Source: Bacteroidales bacterium (lineage in GTDB: Bacteria > Bacteroidota > Bacteroidia > Bacteroidales > UBA932). Taken from it: a stretch of DNA of 9,133 bases. Below the pieces are notes generated by a model. That model searched no databases. It saw only the letters and a list, made by a program, of their open reading frames with translations, and had not been told where the DNA came from. Within the stretch, counting starts at the first letter, position 1. Each line of letters opens with the position of its first letter. This document shows positions 1 to 6,395 of this stretch, piece by piece. A program made the translations under genes and the position numbers. The stretch covers positions 1-9,133 of the forward strand of contig JAAZCF010000335.1 in the NCBI GenBank assembly GCA_012513425.1, written 5' to 3'.

Positions 1-101
1 ATCCTCAGTTGACCACTGCCTATTTTAAAGGAGAGCTGGCCTATGAGCAGCAAGAAGTGCTTTTTTCATATTTTAAAGCAGTTGAAAGCTTATGCGAATA
101 A
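1..101 (+). CDS. C-terminal end of a DUF3822-like protein (partial)
   Basis: The only open frame entering from the left edge reads from position 3 and ends at TAA 99-101, giving the last 32 residues of a protein (…TTAYFKGELAYEQQEVLFSY…, ending in SLCE). It overlaps the start of rsmD by 10 bp, so the two genes are translationally linked. In Bacteroidota the gene directly upstream of rsmD is commonly a DUF3822 protein, an uncharacterised family. The family call rests mainly on this position and only weakly on the short sequence. No function can be given. Confidence 0.55.
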   Translation, partial: PQLTTAYFKGELAYEQQEVLFSYFKAVESLCE

Positions 102-628
102 TTGGTGGTGACTTAAAAGGTAAGCCAATATTGCCGCCTGTTAATTATGCGGCTAGACCTACTACTGATTTTGCTAAAGAGGGTCTGTTCAACACCCTTG
201 TCAACGAATTCGACTTTAGTGCTATTTCTATGTTGGACCTTTTTTCAGGTACCGGAAGTATTTCTTATGAAGCCGCTTCCAGAGGTTGTAACGACATAGT
301 ATCTGTGGAGATGAATCCTGCGAATGCACAATTTATCAAACGCACTGCTACTTTTCTTGGGTTGAAATCTATTCAAGTTGTCCATCATAATGTGTTTGAT
401 TTTTTGGGTATTTGCTCAAAACAATTTGACTTGGTTTTCGCAGATCCTCCATATGCGATTAATCAATTGGATTCCATTCCGGAAAAAGTTTTTGCAGCAG
501 ATGCGTTAAAACAAGGAGGAATGTTTGTCCTGGAGCACCCAGGTGCTTTTTCTTTCATAAATAATCCCTATTTCGTGAAAGAAAGAAAGTATGGAAATGT
601 CCATTTTTCATATTTCAAAAAATTATAA
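92..628 (+). CDS. rsmD: 16S rRNA (guanine(966)-N(2))-methyltransferase RsmD
   Basis: A 178-residue class I SAM-dependent methyltransferase that modifies N2 of G966 (E. coli numbering) in 16S rRNA during small-subunit assembly, in the cytoplasm. The N-terminus MRIIGGDLKGKP and RPTTD (22-26) are typical of RsmD. The SAM-binding motif I is DLFSGTGS (49-56), an acidic residue closes strand 2 (VEMN, 72-75), and the catalytic motif IV is DPPY (118-121). The C-terminal YGNVHFSYF (167-175) also fits. The length is normal for the Bacteroidota form. ATG 92 is chosen because it gives the family's exact N-terminus, although it lies inside the end of the upstream frame (overlap 92-101), which suggests coupled translation. 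No Shine-Dalgarno site is visible. Confidence 0.95.
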   Translation: MRIIGGDLKGKPILPPVNYAARPTTDFAKEGLFNTLVNEFDFSAISMLDLFSGTGSISYEAASRGCNDIVSVEMNPANAQFIKRTATFLGLKSIQVVHHNVFDFLGICSKQFDLVFADPPYAINQLDSIPEKVFAADALKQGGMFVLEHPGAFSFINNPYFVKERKYGNVHFSYFKKL

Positions 629-633
629 AAATA

Positions 634-666
634 TTTTTGCGCGTTATCAAATATTGTCTATATTTG
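634..666 (+). promoter_or_regulatory. Bacteroidota-type promoter for tRNA-Asp
   Basis: TTTTTG at 634-639 (-33 element) and TATATTTG at 659-666 (-7 element, consensus TAnnTTTG) are separated by 19 bp. This matches the spacing known for the primary sigma factor of Bacteroidetes. Transcription should start around 670, about 20 nt before the mature tRNA 5' end. The -33 element lies just behind the rsmD stop codon. Confidence 0.85.
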
Positions 667-689
667 CAGTCCCAAAACGAAAAAATACT

Positions 690-764
690 GGTGCGGTAGT
701 TCAGTTTGGTTAGAATACCGGCCTGTCACGCCGGGGGTCGCGAGTTCGAGCCTCGTCCGCACCG
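690..764 (+). tRNA. tRNA-Asp (anticodon GTC)
   Basis: Complete cloverleaf of 75 nt. The acceptor stem GGTGCGG (690-696) pairs with CCGCACC (757-763), and the discriminator G at 764 is as expected for tRNA-Asp. The D stem is 699-702/713-716. The anticodon stem CCGGC (718-722)/GCCGG (730-734) encloses loop CTGTCAC, with GTC at 725-727. The T arm is GCGAG (740-744), TTCGAGC, CTCGT (752-756). The 3' CCA is not encoded (CAA follows), so it must be added by a nucleotidyltransferase. It has its own promoter and terminator and is a single-gene unit. Confidence 0.98.
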
Positions 765-765
765 C

Positions 766-799
766 AAGAGAGTCAACTTTATGTTGACTCTCTTTTTTT
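766..799 (+). terminator. Rho-independent terminator of tRNA-Asp
   Basis: A perfect 12-bp stem, AAGAGAGTCAAC (766-777) with GTTGACTCTCTT (783-794), has a 5-nt loop TTTAT and a T run at 793-799. It starts 2 nt after the tRNA 3' end and faces rightwards toward the convergent rnpB gene. Confidence 0.93.
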
Positions 800-820
800 G
801 TTGATGCCTCTAACACAAAT

Positions 821-849
821 AAAAAAAGGAGATGACTTTCGTCACCTCC
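821..849 (-). terminator. Rho-independent terminator of rnpB
   Basis: Read on the minus strand, a 9-bp stem GGAGGTGAC…GTCATCTCC capped by a GAAA tetraloop is followed by seven T residues (plus-strand A run 821-827). One pair is G·U on the minus strand but would be an A/C mismatch on the plus strand, which supports a leftward terminator. It lies about 10 nt beyond the RNase P RNA 3' end. Confidence 0.9.
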
Positions 850-856
850 TCTAACT

Positions 857-1177
857 TTGGGGAGAATCTATAAGCCGAATTCTGTACCGCCGAAGCGGAG
901 CTATCATTTATCTAATGCAGCCTACCCCCTGACAACGGGCGAGCAGCCCTTAACTGTCAGTATACATGGCCTTGCAGCGCATCGGCATACACCCAATCTA
1001 TGTCGCCATAGACCGTCGTGAGCTCTTACCTCACGTTTTCACCCTTACCTAATAAAAGGCGGTAGTTTTCTGTTGCACGACACATAAGCTTTCACCTATC
1101 TGTGCTTTCCACAGGATGCTGCTCTATGCTGTCCGGACTTTCCTGGGGCTAACCCCCGATAGCTCAATTCTCCTTTT
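857..1177 (-). ncRNA. rnpB: RNase P RNA (bacterial class A)
   Basis: The catalytic RNA of RNase P, which matures tRNA 5' ends together with the RnpA protein. On the minus strand, helix P1 forms from GGAGAAT (plus 1173-1167) and ATTCTCC (plus 867-861). The conserved 5' core GGAAAGTCCGGAC lies at about plus 1132-1144. The central AAGGGTGAAA / GAGGTAAGAGCTCAC block is at about 1014-1046. The loop-15 region AAGGGCTGC and the GGGTAGGC block lie near 920-955. The 3' conserved ACAGAATTCGGCTTATAG is at 885-868. The length of about 320 nt is somewhat short for class A, consistent with a reduced P15-P17 arm. Exact ends are inferred from P1 and the terminator. The gene converges with tRNA-Asp, itself an RNase P substrate. 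Confidence 0.96.
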
Positions 1178-1183
1178 GTGGCG

Positions 1184-1191
1184 CAAAAATA
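1184..1191 (-). promoter_or_regulatory. -7 promoter element of rnpB
   Basis: On the minus strand 1191-1184 reads TATTTTTG, a match to TAnnTTTG, placed 11 bp before the P1 5' strand of RNase P RNA. This gives a start near 1178-1180. I find no good TTTG at the -33 distance (around plus 1211-1214), so only the -7 element is supported. Confidence 0.65.
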
Positions 1192-1204
1192 AGAAAAAAA
1201 CCTA

Positions 1205-1212
1205 TATCTTTG
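1205..1212 (+). promoter_or_regulatory. Candidate -7 element for the cyclotransferase gene
   Basis: TATCTTTG at 1205-1212 matches TAnnTTTG. The best upstream TTTTG (1174-1178) is 26 bp away, longer than the usual 19-21, so the -33 element is doubtful. If used, transcription would begin about 3-5 nt before the ATG at 1220, making an almost leaderless mRNA. It lies where the -33 box of the divergent rnpB promoter would be. Confidence 0.5.
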
Positions 1213-1219
1213 CTCCGAT

Positions 1220-1990
1220 ATGAAAAAACAGCTTTATCTTCTATCTCTACTCGTGGTTATTCTGAATACTTCATGTAAAGAAGAACAACTCAAGTACTAC
1301 AGCTATTCTGTTGAGCAGGTATATCCACACGATGTGTCTTCTTATACTCAGGGTCTTTTCTTTCATAATGGTAATTTATATGAAAGCACCGGACAATACG
1401 GAGAGACTACAATGCGCAGAGTAAATCTACCGAATGGTGAGGCCTTGCAGAAACAACCTTTCGATGTGCAATTTTTTGGAGAAGGAAGCGTCATTTTCAA
1501 TAATAAACTATATATGCTCACTTGGATGGAGGGTGTGGTATTTGTGATGAACCCTGATAGCTTTGAAGTAATAGCTAAGCACCCCAATCGTCATCAAGGT
1601 TGGGGTCTTACCACAGATGGAGAATTTCTGATAATGAGTGATGGTTCGTCGCAGCTTTTCTATATGGAACCAAATGATTTCTCTGAAAAAAAATCGGTGC
1701 AGGTGACTCTTAATGGGCACCCTGTTCCATATTTGAATGAATTGGAGTATATTGATGGAAAAGTGTGGGCAAATGTCTATGGCAAAGATCAAATAGTGAT
1801 AATTGAGCCAAAAAGTGGCAAGGTGGTGGGTCTATTGGATTGCAGTGGCATATTACCAAACAGTGAGCGAACCATTCGTACTGATGTCCTGAACGGCATT
1901 GCATGGAACCCTGATACAAAAGAATTATTTATTACAGGCAAATATTGGCCTAATATGTATAAGATTAAAACAAAAGAAATCTCAAAATAA
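1220..1990 (+). CDS. Glutaminyl-peptide cyclotransferase family lipoprotein (PF05096)
   Basis: A 256-residue protein of the plant/bacterial-type glutaminyl cyclotransferase family, a five-bladed beta-propeller that converts N-terminal glutamine to pyroglutamate. The N-terminus MKKQLYLLSLLVVILNTSC is a lipoprotein signal with Cys19 as the probable lipidation site, so the protein is probably anchored in a membrane facing the periplasm or outside. Family motifs follow in order: PHD…YTQGL (36-46), ESTGQYG (55-61), FGEGS (86-90), LTWMEG (100-105), GWGLTTDG (127-134), SDGS (140-143), NELEYIDG (173-180), WANVYG (183-188), LNGIAWN (224-230) and the C-terminal TGKYWPNMYKI (239-249). The ATG is the only in-frame start that keeps the signal peptide. 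No terminator separates it from the riboswitch downstream, so readthrough into the receptor gene is possible. The physiological substrate in bacteria is not clear. Confidence 0.9.
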   Translation: MKKQLYLLSLLVVILNTSCKEEQLKYYSYSVEQVYPHDVSSYTQGLFFHNGNLYESTGQYGETTMRRVNLPNGEALQKQPFDVQFFGEGSVIFNNKLYMLTWMEGVVFVMNPDSFEVIAKHPNRHQGWGLTTDGEFLIMSDGSSQLFYMEPNDFSEKKSVQVTLNGHPVPYLNELEYIDGKVWANVYGKDQIVIIEPKSGKVVGLLDCSGILPNSERTIRTDVLNGIAWNPDTKELFITGKYWPNMYKIKTKEISK

Positions 1991-2008
1991 TCAATATTAA
2001 TTATTAAC

Positions 2009-2078
2009 AATTCGGGGTGCTGAAAAGCTGAGATAATACCCGCGAACCTGATCTGGCTAATACCAGCGGAGGAAAATT
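2009..2078 (+). promoter_or_regulatory. TPP (thiamin pyrophosphate) riboswitch
   Basis: A near-consensus THI element: GGGGTGC (2014-2020), CTGAGA (2028-2033), ACCC (2038-2041), GAACCTGATCTGG (2044-2056), then CTAATACCAGCG (2057-2068) and GAGGAAAA. P2 is GGGT/ACCC. P3 is minimal, GCT-GAAA-AGC (2019-2028). P4 is CCT (2047-2049)/AGG (2070-2072), P5 is CTGG (2053-2056)/CCAG (2063-2066), and a short P1 AATT (2009-2012)/AATT (2075-2078) is possible. The Shine-Dalgarno-like GGAGG (2068-2072), 8 nt before the ATG at 2081, is part of P4. There is no separate expression platform and no terminator hairpin, so TPP binding should block translation initiation directly. No promoter matching TAnnTTTG is seen just upstream. 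Confidence 0.95.
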
Positions 2079-2080
2079 AA

Positions 2081-4126
2081 ATGAAAACAAAACTTTTTAT
2101 TGCTGCAGCAATCTTGCTGCCCTATGTCTGTGCAGGACAATCTATTCCTGAAGACAATCTTTCTCATCTAACAATTGATTCTACAGTAGTCACTGCCATG
2201 CGAGCAGGCGCTCGAACTCCGGTAAGCTACTCCCAAATGGACAAAGAGCAATTGGACAAACTTAGCCCAATTAACTCCCTGCCGATGGCTCTCAGTCTGA
2301 TGCCATCTGTGGTATCATCCAACGAAGGTGGCACTGGCCTTGGCTATTCCAAATTCAGAGTCAGAGGTAGTGATCCCAGCCGTACCAACATCAACCTCAA
2401 TGGTATTGCCCTTAATGACGCTGAGAGCCAAGAGGTTTTTTGGGTGAATATAGTTTCAATTGCAGGCATGCTTAATTCAGCACAAATGCAGAGAGGAGTA
2501 GGTACATCCACAGTCGGCAGCGGAAACTTTGGAGCCAGCCTAAATATGCAGACTGCTCTGCCTGAGGATAAACCCTCTGTGGAAATTGACTTGAGCGGAG
2601 GTTCGTTCCGCACTGCTATCCTAAATACTTCAATAGCATCAGGAAGGCTTCCCGGCGGTCTGAGCTTCAATGTAAAATATAATTATGCCAACACTCAAGG
2701 TTACATTCGCAATGCTTATGCACAGCTTAACTCTATGCTGGCTTCCGGTTCTTGGTATAAAGGTAACAATCTTCTTAAGTTTAACTTTTTGCATGGTCAA
2801 CAGCACTCCGGTATAACTTGGGATGGCATTTCTATGGAGCAGATGATTACTGACAGGCGTTATAATCCGGCAGGAGAGTATGTTGACTCACAGGGAAATA
2901 TCAGCTATTACGACAATGAATCAGACAATTTTAACCAAAATCATTTTCAGATTATTGATATCGCCAGTCTGTCTGACGTACTCAGCCTTAGTACAACTTT
3001 AAATTACACTTCTGGAAGAGGTTTTTATGAGAATTATAAAGATCGTGAGGAGGATTATGTGAGCCGCCAATACGGTAATAGCAACTATTATGCTGCTGTG
3101 GCAAACCTTAAACTCAAAGAAGATATTTTAGTGGCTATTCTTAACCTATCATATTCAGTCTATGATGGACAACATCTTGGTGAGGTTATTTGGAGAGAAA
3201 ACCAAGGCTCTGTCAATGAAAATCCTTGGTATGAAAATGATGCCTTGAAGCAAGACTTTTCTGCTTTTTTGAGGGCTGAGGTAGATATTACCGATCGTCT
3301 AAATATTTATGGTGATTTGCAATACAGACATATTAATTACCTGATGGAAGGCCCGGATGATGATCAAACTATGCTCAATGGTCGTCATATTTACAATTTC
3401 TTTAATCCAAAGTTCGGAGGTAGCTTCGCATTTTCTCAACATGCTAACATCTTCGCTTCAATAGCAGTGGGGCATAAAGAACCAGGTCGAGGCGACATAA
3501 AAGATGCTATTAAAATGGAAAAAGATCTTAAGCCTGAGCAGATGACAGACTACGAAATGGGCTATAGGTATGAATCCGAGAATTTTTCTGCATCAGCCGC
3601 AGCCTATTTTATGGAATATGACAATCAATTGGTGACAACAGGAAAGTTGTCTTCCACCGGCTATATGATCAAAGATAATGTGAGAATCAGTTATAGAAGA
3701 GGAGTAGAGTTGGTTGCTGCATATAGTCCGGCATTATGGGTCAGAATAGATGCAAATGCCGCTTTTTCAGGTAATAAAATAGTATTTGAAGAGGGTTTGA
3801 AAAAATTGGCAATGTCACCATCGGCAGTGGTTTCAGCAGTTACTTCATTTACTCCAATTCCTCAACTGACTTTGGCAACTACTTTCAAATATGTCGGCAA
3901 ACAATATATTGACAACACTCAATCTGAGCAACGCAGTCTTCCAGCATATTTTCTTTTGTCACAATCGCTTTCTTATAGTTTCCGAAAGAATATAAAAATC
4001 TCTATTTTTGCCGATAATTTACTGAACAAGTTGTATGTGGCTGATGCTTGGGCTTATGGTGAAGATATTGGCTATTATCCTCAGGCTCCTCGAAATTATA
4101 TGATCCGCCTCAGTTTTAATTTTTAA
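2081..4126 (+). CDS. TonB-dependent outer-membrane receptor, probably for thiamin
   Basis: A 681-residue outer-membrane protein expected to import a substrate into the periplasm using TonB/ExbBD energy. A signal peptide (about 1-19, cleavage after VCAG or nearby) is followed directly by a TonB-box-like segment DSTVVTA (33-39). There is no N-terminal carboxypeptidase-regulatory-like domain. The plug spans about 45-160 and includes FRVRGSDPSRTNINLNGIAL (92-111). The rest is a beta-barrel rich in aromatic-ended strands, closing with a terminal phenylalanine (RLSFNF). The substrate is inferred from the TPP riboswitch immediately upstream; comparative studies describe riboswitch-controlled receptors of this kind in Bacteroides as thiamin transporters (OMR1). 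It lacks the SusD partner seen with glycan receptors. A transporter for a thiamin precursor or related vitamin is also possible. The kinase-like gene starts 4 bp after its stop. Confidence 0.9.
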   Translation: MKTKLFIAAAILLPYVCAGQSIPEDNLSHLTIDSTVVTAMRAGARTPVSYSQMDKEQLDKLSPINSLPMALSLMPSVVSSNEGGTGLGYSKFRVRGSDPSRTNINLNGIALNDAESQEVFWVNIVSIAGMLNSAQMQRGVGTSTVGSGNFGASLNMQTALPEDKPSVEIDLSGGSFRTAILNTSIASGRLPGGLSFNVKYNYANTQGYIRNAYAQLNSMLASGSWYKGNNLLKFNFLHGQQHSGITWDGISMEQMITDRRYNPAGEYVDSQGNISYYDNESDNFNQNHFQIIDIASLSDVLSLSTTLNYTSGRGFYENYKDREEDYVSRQYGNSNYYAAVANLKLKEDILVAILNLSYSVYDGQHLGEVIWRENQGSVNENPWYENDALKQDFSAFLRAEVDITDRLNIYGDLQYRHINYLMEGPDDDQTMLNGRHIYNFFNPKFGGSFAFSQHANIFASIAVGHKEPGRGDIKDAIKMEKDLKPEQMTDYEMGYRYESENFSASAAAYFMEYDNQLVTTGKLSSTGYMIKDNVRISYRRGVELVAAYSPALWVRIDANAAFSGNKIVFEEGLKKLAMSPSAVVSAVTSFTPIPQLTLATTFKYVGKQYIDNTQSEQRSLPAYFLLSQSLSYSFRKNIKISIFADNLLNKLYVADAWAYGEDIGYYPQAPRNYMIRLSFNF

Positions 4127-4130
4127 CATT

Positions 4131-5120
4131 ATGATGATAATATGTGATAGCGGCTCCACCAAGGTTGATTTTAGAATAATTGACAATTTGGGGCAAGTTC
4201 AAAAAGCTGCTTGCACTGGATTGAATCCTCTTTATGTAAGTAATGATGAAATAGTCAAAGCGTTACAGGAGATAGTGCTTCCACTTAGTGGCAAGCATGT
4301 AGACAGCATCTGGTTTTATGGTGCCGGAGTCGTCGGCGAGGCGGCAAATAATGTGAAGTTGGCTTTTTCTCAAGTTTTTGATTGCGATTTGGTGTATGTT
4401 GATTCAGACATGCTTGGAGCCGCTAGAGCACTATGTTCAGATAAGCCGGGAATAGCCTGCATATTAGGTACTGGGTCAAATAGCTGTTTTTATGATGGCT
4501 CTAGAATAGTTCAAAATGTACATTCTGGTGGCTATATTCTTGGTGACGAGGCCAGCGGTGCAGACTTGGGAAAGCGCCTTTTGAAAGCTTATATTAAAGG
4601 TTTGCTTCCTAGAGCAATCCAAGTGGAGTTCGATAAAAAATTCGGACTTGACTATGCTGCAATAGTTCAAAAGCTTTATCGCGAACAGGCTCCAAGTGCT
4701 TTCTTGGGTTCTTTTTCTCCTTTTATAGTGGAATATAGAAATCATCCCTTTATTAACTCTCTAGTGAACGATGCATTTGCTGAGTTTTTGCATGTAAATG
4801 TCATGCAATATGATTATCGTCGCTATAATGTTCATTTTGTCGGGTCCGTGGCTTATGCCTACAAGGAAATACTGGAAAAATGTGTAAGAACTTCAGGAGT
4901 GAGCATGGGTACTGTGCTTCGCAGTCCTATAGATGCTTTGGCAAAATATCATGCTCAGAAAAGGATTCAAGATGAACAAAACAGCGAAGAACTTATGAAC
5001 AAAGCAGTAGCTTCTTTAATGGCTCGCACTCGCATAAAAGATGCAGCAAAAGCTAAAGAATTATTACTGAAATACGGATCGGTTGCTAAGGCTGCTGAAA
5101 ATTGCAAATCACATGTTTAA
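4131..5120 (+). CDS. BadF/BadG/BcrA/BcrD-type ATPase (N-acetylglucosamine kinase-like) with C-terminal extension
   Basis: A 329-residue member of the ASKHA (actin/hexokinase/Hsp70) fold, family PF01869, often annotated as an N-acetylglucosamine kinase. The phosphate-1 loop is DSGSTK (6-11). Phosphate-2 is LGTGSNS (112-118). The family signature GGYILGDEASGADLGKRLL spans 133-151, and the adenosine motif is VGSVAYAY (237-244). The kinase-like part ends at PIDALAKYH (266-274), where relatives usually stop. Residues 275-329 are extra: a charged helical linker, then RTRIKDAAKAKELL and KYGSVAKAAE, which recall a helix-hairpin-helix. ATG 4131 is followed by a second ATG at 4134, and either could be used. 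It is 4 bp from the receptor gene and overlaps recR by 8 bp, so it is part of that operon. The true substrate is unknown; a link to thiamin is not shown. Confidence 0.82.
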   Translation: MMIICDSGSTKVDFRIIDNLGQVQKAACTGLNPLYVSNDEIVKALQEIVLPLSGKHVDSIWFYGAGVVGEAANNVKLAFSQVFDCDLVYVDSDMLGAARALCSDKPGIACILGTGSNSCFYDGSRIVQNVHSGGYILGDEASGADLGKRLLKAYIKGLLPRAIQVEFDKKFGLDYAAIVQKLYREQAPSAFLGSFSPFIVEYRNHPFINSLVNDAFAEFLHVNVMQYDYRRYNVHFVGSVAYAYKEILEKCVRTSGVSMGTVLRSPIDALAKYHAQKRIQDEQNSEELMNKAVASLMARTRIKDAAKAKELLLKYGSVAKAAENCKSHV

Positions 5121-5727
5121 AAACGAATATAGCTCAAAATTGCTTTCTGGGGCAGTTGAGAGCCTCTCTACATTGCCAGGGGTAGGTCGCAAAAGCGCTC
5201 TGAGGTTGGCTCTACATCTCTTGGAAGAACCAACTATCAATGTGGAAAAGTTTGCAAAAACAATAGTAGATTTTAGAAATAATATCAAGTTCTGTCCTCA
5301 GTGTAATATGTTGAGTGATGACGGAATTTGTCCTTTTTGTAATGATAGCAAGAGAGACCATACAATAGTCTGCGTCGTTGAAAGCCATTCTGATGTGTTG
5401 AGCATTGAAAATACAGGCCAATATAAAGGTCTTTACCATGTACTTGGTGGTATAATTTCTCCAATTGATGGTGTGGGTCCAGCAGATTTGAAAATTAAAG
5501 AGTTGGCAGAAAGAGTTGCAAGCGGTTTGGTCAGTGAAGTGATTTTAGCCTTGAGCACATCAATGGAAGGGGAGACCACTTCATATTTTATCTCCCGCCA
5601 ATTGAAACCATATAATGTAAAACTGAGCACTATTGCAAGAGGAGTTGGCTTTGGCGATGACCTTGAATATACCGATGAACTGACTCTTGGCAGATCTATT
5701 ACTAATCGGCAACCTTTTATTTTTTGA
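5113..5727 (+). CDS. recR: Recombination mediator protein RecR
   Basis: A 204-residue RecR, which with RecO (and RecF) loads RecA onto SSB-coated single-stranded DNA at gaps. Visible in order are a helix-hairpin-helix LPGVGRKSALRLALHLL (21-37), a Cys4 zinc finger with cysteines 61, 64, 73 and 76, a Toprim domain from about 84 (VCVVESHSDVLSIE), the GVGPADL segment (120-126), SMEGETTSYFISRQL (150-164) and the C-terminal GDDLEYTDELTLGRSI (181-196). I start it at ATG 5113, which gives the family's normal length and N-terminus. A TTG at 5083 would add ten residues lying inside the upstream gene. The start overlaps the kinase-like stop (ATGTTTAA), indicating coupled translation. It ends with TGA TAA in tandem, directly before mntP. 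Confidence 0.95.
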   Translation: MFKNEYSSKLLSGAVESLSTLPGVGRKSALRLALHLLEEPTINVEKFAKTIVDFRNNIKFCPQCNMLSDDGICPFCNDSKRDHTIVCVVESHSDVLSIENTGQYKGLYHVLGGIISPIDGVGPADLKIKELAERVASGLVSEVILALSTSMEGETTSYFISRQLKPYNVKLSTIARGVGFGDDLEYTDELTLGRSITNRQPFIF

Positions 5728-5730
5728 TAA

Positions 5731-6291
5731 ATGTCATATTTTGAAATATTTCTTTTGGCTGTGGGATTATGCTTCGATACTATAGCTATTAGTTTAGTGG
5801 AAGGCTCAAGTAATAGCAAACGAACTATTAATCATGACATCCGAATCATTTCTGTTTTCGGCTTCGTGCAAGGTCTGTTTATTTTTTTGGGCTGGCTTTT
5901 GGGAAGCAGTTTTATTCACTACATTGAGGCTTTTGATCATTGGGTGGCTTTTTGTTTGCTATTATTCATTGGAGGCAAAATGATTATTGACAGCCTTAAA
6001 GACGGTGAAACTTCAGCTTCAGTAGATTTGCTGAGTCCTGCTAAGCTTTTTTTTGCTGCAGTGGCAACATCTATCGATGCTTTGGCCGTCGGAGTGTCTT
6101 TGGCAGCCCTTTCTTTTGATTTGAATCGCATTTTGATATCATCTTTAATTGTGGCTGTTGTCACATCTTTATCAAGTGAATTGGGCTTGGTGGAAGGTAA
6201 ATTGTTATCCAAAATTATCGGCAGTAGAAGTGCTTTACTGGGAGGATTGATATTGATTGCTATAGGTGTGAAAATTTTGATTAGCGCTTAA
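5731..6291 (+). CDS. mntP: Manganese efflux pump MntP
   Basis: A 186-residue inner-membrane protein with six predicted hydrophobic segments, of the MntP family that exports Mn2+. The two halves each carry a family motif: GLCFDTIAISLVEG (12-25, Asp16) and ATSIDALAVGVSLA (112-125, Asp116). These aspartates correspond to those needed for Mn2+ export in E. coli MntP. LFIGGKMIIDSL (78-89) and the C-terminal GGLILIAIGVKIL (171-183) also fit. The ATG follows the recR stop by 3 bp (TGA TAA ATG), so translation is probably coupled. No yybP-ykoY manganese riboswitch precedes it, unlike many mntP genes. The next gene, corA, is a second metal transporter, but 184 bp separate them. Confidence 0.92.
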   Translation: MSYFEIFLLAVGLCFDTIAISLVEGSSNSKRTINHDIRIISVFGFVQGLFIFLGWLLGSSFIHYIEAFDHWVAFCLLLFIGGKMIIDSLKDGETSASVDLLSPAKLFFAAVATSIDALAVGVSLAALSFDLNRILISSLIVAVVTSLSSELGLVEGKLLSKIIGSRSALLGGLILIAIGVKILISA

Positions 6292-6304
6292 TTCTTTCAT
6301 TTTG

Positions 6305-6335
6305 TTGCATAAGTTGAAAATTTAATCTTTCTTTG
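6305..6335 (+). promoter_or_regulatory. Weak candidate promoter for corA
   Basis: TTG (6305-6307) is followed after 20 bp by TTTCTTTG (6328-6335), which matches TAnnTTTG except for T instead of A at the second base. Transcription would start near 6340 and give a leader of about 135 nt that contains both hairpins described below. No better match is found between mntP and corA. Confidence 0.35.
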
Positions 6336-6376
6336 CAGCCAATCTGAGTAATTATTTGTAGAAACTAAAAGCATGA

Positions 6377-6395
6377 TTTGTGTACTTAACACAAG
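6377..6395 (+). repeat. Inverted repeat in the mntP-corA gap
   Basis: TTGTGT (6378-6383) and ACACAA (6389-6394) form a 6-bp stem with a 5-nt loop, extendable by one T·G pair to 6377/6395. It has no T run, so it is not a typical terminator. It could be an operator for a dimeric regulator or a small RNA hairpin in the corA leader. No regulator can be named. Confidence 0.4.

Noticed and set aside
1500..1620. Repeated short T- and A-rich words suggesting a repeat array
   Set aside because: They reflect base composition and codon use in the propeller gene. No regular spacing or repeat unit is present, and no CRISPR-like array exists in the window.
2344..2670. 108-codon open frame on the minus strand inside the TonB receptor gene
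   Set aside because: It is antisense to a well-supported gene, has no promoter or family resemblance, and is explained by the codon pattern of the real frame. Other antisense frames within genes were dropped for the same reason.
5083..5112. TTG start adding ten residues (MLRLLKIANH) to RecR
   Set aside because: ATG 5113 gives the normal RecR length and N-terminus. The extra residues lie wholly inside the coding end of the upstream gene and match nothing in the family.
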